From RGIG3872 sp045660245 (lineage in GTDB: Bacteria > Bacillota > Clostridia > Christensenellales > UBA1242): a stretch of DNA of 10,859 nt. Below the pieces are notes generated by a model. That model made no database searches and was not told the DNA's origin. It saw only the letters and a list, made by a program, of their open reading frames with translations. A program made the translations under genes and the position numbers. This document shows, one piece after another, positions 5,632-10,859 of the stretch. The stretch covers positions 1 through 10,859 of the forward strand of contig JAZRDJ010000020.1 of assembly GCA_045660245.1 (NCBI GenBank), read 5' to 3'. Each line of letters starts with the position of its first letter. The stretch's first letter is position 1.

Positions 5632-6063
5632 TTATCTTAAAATAATTGTTGTTGAAGTTGGACAAATTTCATCACCATCAGCGAGAACAATTTCTTGTCC
5701 ATGTTTGTATTCCTTCACAAAACCGCCAATGCGGATATTAAAAGTTTCCTCGTTGCTATATGCAGAAAGCACGGTGTACTTGCCAGGCTTGATTGGTGAC
5801 TTTTTGCCAACGGAAACCATTTTGCGTGGTTGAAGAATAATATCTTCTTTGATATAAGAAACCGCAACATCTCCATTGTCATCAACAATCGTTGCTTCAG
5901 GAGTATATCTCACCCCGCCAATTTCTTCAACAGCATTCACTTCTTTTTGTTTGTTTTTGTTCTTTGCCTTCTTTTCTTTCACGATGGTCACAAGCGTCAC
6001 AATTGACGCAATGAGAACAATTGCAACAAACAAACCAATGAAACAATATTCCAAAATTTCCAT
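5632..6063 (-). CDS. Hypothetical membrane-anchored protein, 143 aa
   Basis: I do not recognise a family. A hydrophobic segment at about residues 6-28 is followed by a strongly basic stretch KEKKAKNKNKQK (29-40) and a C-terminal domain of about 95 residues (48-143) that looks rich in beta strands. By the positive-inside rule this protein places its C-terminal domain in the cytoplasm, opposite to its operon partner downstream. The pattern HGQEIVLADGDEI (121-133) recalls the last strands of FHA-like sandwiches, but the FHA phosphopeptide-binding motif is not visible, so I do not make that call. The start has AGGAGG 8 bases upstream and a promoter about 21 bases before it. It is the first gene of a two-gene operon. 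Confidence 0.83.
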   Translation of the reverse strand: MEILEYCFIGLFVAIVLIASIVTLVTIVKEKKAKNKNKQKEVNAVEEIGGVRYTPEATIVDDNGDVAVSYIKEDIILQPRKMVSVGKKSPIKPGKYTVLSAYSNEETFNIRIGGFVKEYKHGQEIVLADGDEICPTSTTIILR

Positions 6064-6090
6064 ACCACAAGCCTCCTTCGATACAACAAT

Positions 6091-6119
6091 ATAATATCAT
6101 GCCAATGCATGAAAATCAA
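6091..6119 (-). promoter_or_regulatory. Promoter of the two-gene membrane-protein operon
   Basis: Minus-strand TTGATT (6114-6119), a 17-base spacer, and TATTAT (6091-6096) predict a start near 6084, with AGGAGG in the leader. The spacer contains a short inverted repeat CATGC-ATTG-GCATG that could be an operator, though it is too short to claim. Confidence 0.65.
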
Positions 6120-6143
6120 CACTTTTGCATGGACTATTATAAA

Positions 6144-6686
6144 TTAAAAGCGTTTTTTGATTAATTTCCCAAGTCCCTTTTTAAAGTAATACAGCCCTGA
6201 AAAATACAAATATCCAATAACTGTGCTGAACATATTGAACACCACGTCTGAAATTTGAACACTCCTCGGAACTGGCAAAGCGAACTGCAAAAATTCAATC
6301 ACAAAACCAAATAGCAAACCAACAAGCAATGACCAAACAATTCCCAACTTATTCCCCCTTTTTTTGGAAACAAAACACACCATCTCTCCAACCGGAATGA
6401 GCATCAAAATATTGATGATCTTGTCTGCCAATGTTGTTTTAAAGGTTGTGTTCAAACGTTTTTCAAACCATTCACCTGAAAAATCAAAACTCAAAGACAC
6501 CTTGGTTTCTGTTATATCAATTTTGCCGAGAACTCCAACCAAAAGTCCAACAAAAAACACAACTGAAGCAATCAACGCAAAGCGATGTTGAAACTTCTCA
6601 CTTTTTTCTGTCATGATCAAAGCAACTGGTAGCAACACATAAAAAATTGCAAGAATTACACAAACCAAAATGGTTGGCAAAATCAT
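6144..6686 (-). CDS. VanZ-like family membrane protein
   Basis: VanZ-like proteins are small polytopic membrane proteins; the founding member gives low-level teicoplanin resistance, but most chromosomal relatives have no known function. This 180-aa protein has five predicted membrane segments (about 3-24, 36-54, 90-106, 113-135, 145-168). The family signature is present: NILMLIPVG at 92-100, the E-x-x-Q motif in IEFLQ near 130-134, and RSVQISDVVFNMFSTVIG at 141-158 with conserved Arg, Asp and Asn. The region at 55-85 is a soluble loop. AAGGAG sits at proper distance from the ATG. It begins 15 bases after rlmH and is the last gene of the rlmD-rlmH operon; no clear terminator follows. Antibiotic resistance should not be inferred from this match. 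Confidence 0.85.
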   Translation of the reverse strand: MILPTILVCVILAIFYVLLPVALIMTEKSEKFQHRFALIASVVFFVGLLVGVLGKIDITETKVSLSFDFSGEWFEKRLNTTFKTTLADKIINILMLIPVGEMVCFVSKKRGNKLGIVWSLLVGLLFGFVIEFLQFALPVPRSVQISDVVFNMFSTVIGYLYFSGLYYFKKGLGKLIKKRF

Positions 6687-6701
6687 AAGATCTCCTTTTA
6701 T

Positions 6702-7160
6702 TTATTTGTGATAAGGCGTCTTGTTGATGATTGTGAACGCCCTATAAATTTGCTCATAAAGCATGAGCCTGAATAGTTGATGAGGGAATGTCATTTTGCC
6801 AAAAGAAAGCAAAATATCACAACTTTTTCGAACTTCATCAGACAGCCCATTTGATCCACCAATGATGAAACTCATTTCACTGATTCCATTGACCATGTTT
6901 GAATGAATGAGTTTTGCAAGTTCCTTGCTTTCAAGATTGATACCTTTCATGTCGAGCCCAATCTTGAAACCTCTTGCTTTTTCAAGTAATCTTTCCCCTT
7001 CCTTTTGACTTTTATTATCCAAATTCAAAAGAGAAGTTTCCTCAGATACTTCAATTTGATTAATTGTAGTATATGCCGAAAGTCGTTTTGCATATTCTTT
7101 GATTCCATCGATCAAAAATTTCTCTTTGATCTTTCCAACAGCAACAATATTTATTTTCAT
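6702..7160 (-). CDS. rlmH: 23S rRNA (pseudouridine1915-N3)-methyltransferase RlmH
   Basis: RlmH methylates N3 of pseudouridine 1915 in helix 69 of 23S rRNA on the assembled 70S ribosome, using S-adenosylmethionine; it is a SPOUT-fold (trefoil-knot) enzyme acting as a dimer. The 152-aa length is close to the usual 155-160. The N-terminus MKINIVAVGKIKE matches the family. The SAM-binding knot is visible as SFIIGGSNGLSDEV (97-110) and GKMTFPHQLFRLMLYEQIYRA (121-141), and the protein ends in TPYHK, matching the usual YH-R/K tail that contacts the substrate. The start lies 5 bases after the rlmD stop, and the AAAGGA in the end of rlmD serves as ribosome site, so the two are translationally linked. 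Confidence 0.96.
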   Translation of the reverse strand: MKINIVAVGKIKEKFLIDGIKEYAKRLSAYTTINQIEVSEETSLLNLDNKSQKEGERLLEKARGFKIGLDMKGINLESKELAKLIHSNMVNGISEMSFIIGGSNGLSDEVRKSCDILLSFGKMTFPHQLFRLMLYEQIYRAFTIINKTPYHK

Positions 7161-7165
7161 GATAT

Positions 7166-8503
7166 TTATCCTTTAACGAACGTCATTATAGTTTCCACAT
7201 GAGCAGTTTGCGGGAACATGTTGAATCCAGTAATTTGTTTAACCCCATAATTTGCATCCATGAGAATTTTTGCATCTCTTGCGAGCGTTGCAGCATTGCA
7301 AGAAATATAAACCACAACATCAGCATTTGATGCAACAACACTATCAATCACTTTTCTGTCACAACCTTTTCTTGGCGGATCCAAAATGATTGATACTTGT
7401 TCATTCTTCAAACTTTCAACGAGTTTTGGGAGTTCTTTTGCGCAATCCCCATTTATGTTTTTTATGTTTGAAATACCATTCACTCTTGCAAGTTCGTTCG
7501 CATTTTTGGTAGCCTCTGACACAATTTCGATGCCATAAACAAACTTGGCGTGCTTTGCAACCATCGCAGACATGAGCCCTGCACCAGAATATGCATCAAT
7601 GACCACGCTTTTGTCGCCAAGCGCATTAATGGCTTTTGCATAAATCTTGTTTCTCACATCATCATTCACTTGCATAAAAGATATGCTACCAACTGGGAAC
7701 TTGATTCCATTTTCATTCCCCTCAAGGCTGGTGAAGCCACAAACATTAACAAATTCTCCTCGAAGTATCACATTGTCATTTGTTTGATTTATGTTCAAAT
7801 TGAGACCAAAATCAATATCTTTATCTTGAAACATTGATGACAACTCTTGAACATTTTTGAGTTTTTTGTCATTGACAACAATTGTGATCAATGCTTTTTC
7901 ATTCAAGACACGCACAACCAAAAATTTAACAGTTCCTTTGTTTGTTGCTTCGTCAAACGCGGAAACTTGAAATTTTTTGAGCCAAGAATTGAAAATTTCA
8001 ACAATCTTGTTGATCAATGGGTGTGCAAGTTTACATTCTTTGATTTCAACAACAGAATGTGAATTTTGCCTGTACATACAAACCACAGAAACGCCATTCA
8101 CCGCTCTCACTGGGAAAGCACATTTATTGCGATACCCATAATCATTTTTAGAATCCACCATTTCAATGTAACAATTCTCAATTCCTGCATACTTTTTCAA
8201 ACAGGTTTGAATCATTTTCTTTTTTGTTTCAAGTTCAAACTCTCTGCTTGCATGTTCAAGAGTGCAGCCACCACATTTTTCAAAATATGGACATTGGGGC
8301 AACGTTCTTCTCACATTTCTTTTGATGATTTCAATCACTTTTGCAAAAGCAATGTTATCTTTGACTTTCAAAACATGAACTTTGCACTCTTCACCAGGCA
8401 AAGCAAAGGGAACAAATATTGTCATACCATCTGCATGAGCAATCCCCTCACCATTTGAACCAATATCTTCAATAACAACTTCACAAATATCATTTTTCTT
8501 CAT
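7166..8503 (-). CDS. rlmD: 23S rRNA (uracil-C5)-methyltransferase, RlmD/RlmCD type
   Basis: Enzymes of this family transfer a methyl group from SAM to C5 of uracil in rRNA (U1939, and also U747 in Gram-positive RlmCD). The 445-aa protein starts with a TRAM RNA-binding domain (about 5-60, with GSNGEGIAHADGMTIFVP). An iron-sulfur site follows (Cys 71, 77, 80 and 157), then the methyltransferase domain. There DAYSGAG (303-309) is SAM motif I, DPPRKG (375-380) the active-site loop, Cys402 in YISCNAATLARD the likely nucleophile, and the HVE near 435 the usual end motif. Q278 in SFMQVN also matches. The ATG at 8503 is the only in-frame start, with TAA 24 bases upstream, and the TRAM domain needs it. 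There is no Shine-Dalgarno site and the promoter start coincides with the ATG, so the message appears leaderless. Site specificity (U1939 versus U747) cannot be told from sequence. Confidence 0.94.
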   Translation of the reverse strand: MKKNDICEVVIEDIGSNGEGIAHADGMTIFVPFALPGEECKVHVLKVKDNIAFAKVIEIIKRNVRRTLPQCPYFEKCGGCTLEHASREFELETKKKMIQTCLKKYAGIENCYIEMVDSKNDYGYRNKCAFPVRAVNGVSVVCMYRQNSHSVVEIKECKLAHPLINKIVEIFNSWLKKFQVSAFDEATNKGTVKFLVVRVLNEKALITIVVNDKKLKNVQELSSMFQDKDIDFGLNLNINQTNDNVILRGEFVNVCGFTSLEGNENGIKFPVGSISFMQVNDDVRNKIYAKAINALGDKSVVIDAYSGAGLMSAMVAKHAKFVYGIEIVSEATKNANELARVNGISNIKNINGDCAKELPKLVESLKNEQVSIILDPPRKGCDRKVIDSVVASNADVVVYISCNAATLARDAKILMDANYGVKQITGFNMFPQTAHVETIMTFVKG

Positions 8504-8509
8504 AATTTT

Positions 8510-8538
8510 ATTATACCAATCATATTAAAAAATTTCAA
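8510..8538 (-). promoter_or_regulatory. rlmD operon promoter, predicted leaderless start
   Basis: Minus-strand TTGAAA (8533-8538), 17-base spacer, perfect TATAAT (8510-8515). Only six bases separate the -10 box from the ATG, so transcription should begin at about the A of the start codon. Confidence 0.8.
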
Positions 8539-8543
8539 GCAAT

Positions 8544-8564
8544 AATTAGCACTTGACACTAATT
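8544..8564. repeat. Inverted repeat around the -35 box of the radical SAM gene
   Basis: AATTAG (8544-8549) and CTAATT (8559-8564) form a 6+6 inverted repeat spaced by 9 bases, centred on the plus-strand TTGACA and lying between the two divergent promoters. It could be an operator, but the arms are short and AT-rich. Confidence 0.25.
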
Positions 8565-8582
8565 CCTGTACTGGTATACAAT
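8553..8582 (+). promoter_or_regulatory. Promoter of the radical SAM gene, predicted leaderless start
   Basis: Plus-strand TTGACA (8553-8558) is followed by TATACA at 16 bases (8575-8580) or TACAAT at 18 bases (8577-8582). Either choice predicts a start near 8587-8589, at the ATG. Confidence 0.7.
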
Positions 8583-8588
8583 ACGATC

Positions 8589-9503
8589 ATGAAAAATTTT
8601 AATTGTAGTATTTGTCCTCGAAAATGCAATATCAATAGATCTTCAAAATCTGGATTTTGCGGACAAAATGAAAAGATTTTTGTTTCAAAAGTCATGCTCC
8701 ACAAATTTGAGGAACCCTGCATCAGTGGCAATGCCGACTGTGTGCTAAACAACAAAGGGAGTGGCGCCATCTTTTTTTGCGGATGCAATCTCAAGTGTAT
8801 TTATTGCCAAAACCACACAATCAGTCAAGAAAAATCAGGAAAAGAGATTTCAATCAACACACTTGCCGATCTCTTCAAGCAACTTGAAAGTGCTGGAGCC
8901 CACAATATCAATCTTGTGACCCCAACACATTATACAGAGCAAATAATTGAAGCCTTGAAGATCTACAAACCACTCATTCCTGTTGTTTGGAATTCAAGTG
9001 GATACGAACTGCCAGAAACGATTGCAAAACTCAAAGATTATGTTGATATTTTTTTGATTGATTTCAAGTACAACGAAAACAGTACAGCCCTTGAACTTTC
9101 AAATGCACCAAATTATCCAGAGTTTGCAAAAGAGGTTTTGCTCACAGCGAAAAAATTGCAACCAAATGATATTTTTGATCAAAATGGCATACTACAAAAA
9201 GGATTGATTGTTCGCAACCTCGTTTTGCCAGAATTTACGAATGAATCAATCAGTATCTTGGACTGGATCCAACAAAATCTGGGAGCAAACACAATTGTGA
9301 GCATCATGAGTCAATATGTTCCAATGCACAAAGCCATCGAGCACTGCAAAATCGGCAGAAAACTCAAACCCATCGAATACAAAATTGTCGTAAATCACGC
9401 AAAAAAAATAGGACTGAACAATGCATATCTCCAAGAACTCTCTTCAAGCGACACATCATTCACTCCCGATTTTTCAGTTAATGATAAAATGTTTGATTTT
9501 TAA
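8589..9503 (+). CDS. Radical SAM protein, PflX-like (pyruvate formate-lyase activase homologue)
   Basis: The protein belongs to the radical SAM superfamily and resembles the PflX group of uncharacterised homologues of pyruvate formate-lyase activating enzyme, which cleave SAM with a [4Fe-4S] cluster. It is 304 aa. The cluster motif CX3CX2C is at Cys66, Cys70 and Cys73 (CNLKCIYC), preceded by the GSGAIFF strand. An N-terminal cysteine set, CSICPRKCN to GFCG (Cys 6, 9, 13, 24), could hold a second metal site. NLVTPTHY (near 106-113), PVVWNSSGYE (132-141) and FLIDFKY (157-163) are typical of the group. The ATG at 8589 is chosen because the frame upstream opens with a TTG that is itself the -35 box; no Shine-Dalgarno site exists. 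No glycyl radical enzyme partner lies in the window, so the substrate is unknown. It is the only plus-strand gene and overlaps the U32 gene tail-to-tail by 3 bases. Confidence 0.88.
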   Translation: MKNFNCSICPRKCNINRSSKSGFCGQNEKIFVSKVMLHKFEEPCISGNADCVLNNKGSGAIFFCGCNLKCIYCQNHTISQEKSGKEISINTLADLFKQLESAGAHNINLVTPTHYTEQIIEALKIYKPLIPVVWNSSGYELPETIAKLKDYVDIFLIDFKYNENSTALELSNAPNYPEFAKEVLLTAKKLQPNDIFDQNGILQKGLIVRNLVLPEFTNESISILDWIQQNLGANTIVSIMSQYVPMHKAIEHCKIGRKLKPIEYKIVVNHAKKIGLNNAYLQELSSSDTSFTPDFSVNDKMFDF

Positions 9504-10859
9504 TCTCTCAAATCAACCACAAGCCCCTCACTCAAGGTTTGTGGTGTTTTTTGTTTTTGAACAAGTTCAAAATAGCAATCTGCAACACGTTGCCTTCTGA
9601 TCACAAAAGTTGCGTTGTTATCCATAACAAGTTCAGTGTTATCTTTGTAGTTACAATTTGCACACGTTGAACCACAATGCTCAATGAATGGACACATAAC
9701 AAGTGTCATCAATGGAATTTTACCAACAAATTTGTACATTCCATCAATGTTACCGAACAAATTTGTTTCCATTGACGCAACACTCCCACTCGCGCCGAGG
9801 AAAGCGAGCGCCATTTTGGCGAACTTGTTTGCGACATTAACATTCGTTCCAGAAATTACTTCATAACCATATTGCACATAATGCAACCCATATATAGATC
9901 CGGCATAAAGTCCCAGTTTTTCATGCTCAAATGACAGAACAATTGCGTCCAAGATTTCAAGATCCTTGTAATTTGCAACAACCGGCAAATACAAAAATAC
10001 CTTGTTTGTGTTCCAATCTTTACACTTATCAACAAAGTGTTTGATATCTTCAAGATTGTACACCTTCGGAGCATAAATTATGTGTGCATATTTTGAAACA
10101 CTTTCAAGTTGCTTCAAATTGTTAACAATGCAAAAACTTTTGGTCACTGAAAAATTTTCTTTCTCAAATTTGGCATTGTCATTTTTGACAAAAGGTTTTG
10201 TGTTCTTTTTCTCATAACTTTCAATCAATGTATTCACAAGGTTCTCAATTGCCTTTCTTCTGAGACTATTCAATTGACTTTTTTGAACAAATGCATTTCG
10301 TGTCTTAATTTCAACATTTCTCAAGGCAAATGGCGTTCCGCCAAACTTGCACACTGACTCCATGATTTGATCTTTGCTGAGTGGTGCATTTTTTGCCTCT
10401 TGGACAACAGCATCTTCGACACTCACTGTCACATCTCCACTTGAAAGAACAAGTTTCATGTTTTCATTTGCTTCCACTTCCATTTTTACGTCAACCATTA
10501 TTTTCTGTATTTGTGCAAGCAGAGTTTCTTCATTTTTGCTGTCAACAGTTAAATAAACTCTTGCTCCAACTGTTGGCTTTGTTTTGCTGTACACAAGATA
10601 ATCATTGTTTCCAAGTTTTTGAACACTTCCGACTCCCATGCTTTGTTCTTTGTTTTCAAAAACAAATTTCAAACCATCATTTTGAACAATTGCATGTTTT
10701 GATAAAATTTGAATTTCAAAAATGTCTTTAAATGGCTTAACCATTTTGACAAACCCAATTTCAACGCCCAAATGTCCATTTGTGGGCGCGTTGGTTATAC
10801 GACCAGTTGTTTTTGTATTCAAAAATACACCTTTATTGAATTCCCCACGGGAGGAAAAT
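9500..10859 (-). CDS. U32-family protein (C-terminal part; 5' end beyond the window)
   Basis: The frame stays open to the right edge, so about 450 residues of a longer protein (often 700-850 aa in this group) are visible. It enters with SSRGEFNKGVFLNTKTTGR and then NGHLGVEIGFV, which fits the junction after the U32 catalytic domain and the start of the DUF3656-type domain. A TTG at 10822 could be mistaken for a start, but the conserved reading frame continues upstream of it. The C-terminal half, from about KSFCIVNNLKQLE onward, looks like a second barrel-like repeat, ending with a cysteine cluster (C-x5-C-x3-C-x2-C in CPFIEHCGSTCANC, then Cys in RVADCYFEL). U32 proteins were called collagenase-like peptidases, but several make 5-hydroxylated RNA bases (RlhA on 23S rRNA, TrhP on tRNA). 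Which applies here is open; the catalytic domain is outside the window. Confidence 0.78.
   Translation of the reverse strand, partial: FSSRGEFNKGVFLNTKTTGRITNAPTNGHLGVEIGFVKMVKPFKDIFEIQILSKHAIVQNDGLKFVFENKEQSMGVGSVQKLGNNDYLVYSKTKPTVGARVYLTVDSKNEETLLAQIQKIMVDVKMEVEANENMKLVLSSGDVTVSVEDAVVQEAKNAPLSKDQIMESVCKFGGTPFALRNVEIKTRNAFVQKSQLNSLRRKAIENLVNTLIESYEKKNTKPFVKNDNAKFEKENFSVTKSFCIVNNLKQLESVSKYAHIIYAPKVYNLEDIKHFVDKCKDWNTNKVFLYLPVVANYKDLEILDAIVLSFEHEKLGLYAGSIYGLHYVQYGYEVISGTNVNVANKFAKMALAFLGASGSVASMETNLFGNIDGMYKFVGKIPLMTLVMCPFIEHCGSTCANCNYKDNTELVMDNNATFVIRRQRVADCYFELVQKQKTPQTLSEGLVVDLRD

Noticed and set aside
8553..8588. TTG start for the radical SAM protein, adding 12 residues
   Set aside because: The TTG is part of the -35 hexamer, so it cannot be in the message from that promoter; the added residues do not look like the family.
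9500..10822. U32 gene as a complete 440-aa protein starting at a TTG
   Set aside because: The same frame continues without a stop to the window edge and carries residues (RGEFNKG) expected at the end of the U32 catalytic domain.
1..10859. CRISPR array, insertion sequence, phage module, toxin-antitoxin pair or riboswitch
   Set aside because: I saw no regularly spaced repeats, no transposase or integrase reading frame, no paired small genes with toxin-like features, and no long structured leader; leaders here are under 40 bases.

Overview
The window looks like the chromosome of a low-GC bacterium of the Bacillota/Clostridia type. The DNA is AT-rich with standard stop codons (UGA is a stop, Trp is UGG). 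Promoters are near-consensus sigma-A type (TTGAMA-17-TATAAT). The gene set (SecA with a zinc-binding tail, ComF, VanZ-like protein, RlmH, TRAM/RumA-type rRNA methyltransferase, PflX-like radical SAM protein, long U32 protein) is typical of that group. No species call is justified from sequence alone. Almost everything is on the minus strand; the one clear exception is the radical SAM gene.

Layout, left to right. (1) 1-188: end of an unrecognised open frame, GC-richer and with different codon use, disrupted at its 5' end. (2) 253-3014: secA with its own promoter, Shine-Dalgarno site and terminator. (3) 3071-3892: a single-gene comF unit. (4) 3904-4653: a single-gene unit for an unrecognised 219-aa soluble protein. 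(5) 4680-5079: an RNA-gene region with tRNA-Asn(GTT), its promoter and terminator, and beside it an imperfect second copy of the terminator plus tRNA 3' end joined to tRNA-like debris. (6) 5109-6119: two unrecognised single-pass membrane proteins in one operon. (7) 6144-8538: an rlmD-rlmH-vanZ-like operon. (8) 8544-8591: a compact divergent promoter region. (9) 8589-9503: a plus-strand PflX-type radical SAM gene. (10) 9500-10859: the C-terminal part of a long U32-family protein, running off the right edge.

Functionally the recognisable genes are housekeeping: protein export (secA), DNA uptake or PRPP-related function (comF), 23S rRNA modification (rlmD, rlmH, and possibly the U32 protein, whose relatives include RNA hydroxylation enzymes), one tRNA, and membrane proteins. 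Most promoters sit 17-25 bases upstream of a start codon with a Shine-Dalgarno site. The striking exception is the divergent rlmD / radical SAM pair: both promoters place transcription starts at or within about two bases of the ATG, with no Shine-Dalgarno site, so both mRNAs are predicted to be leaderless. The other stretch worth attention is the duplicated tRNA-Asn tail at 4775-4947, which looks like the scar of an integration or duplication event. I see no CRISPR array, insertion sequence, defence cassette or other complete novel system.
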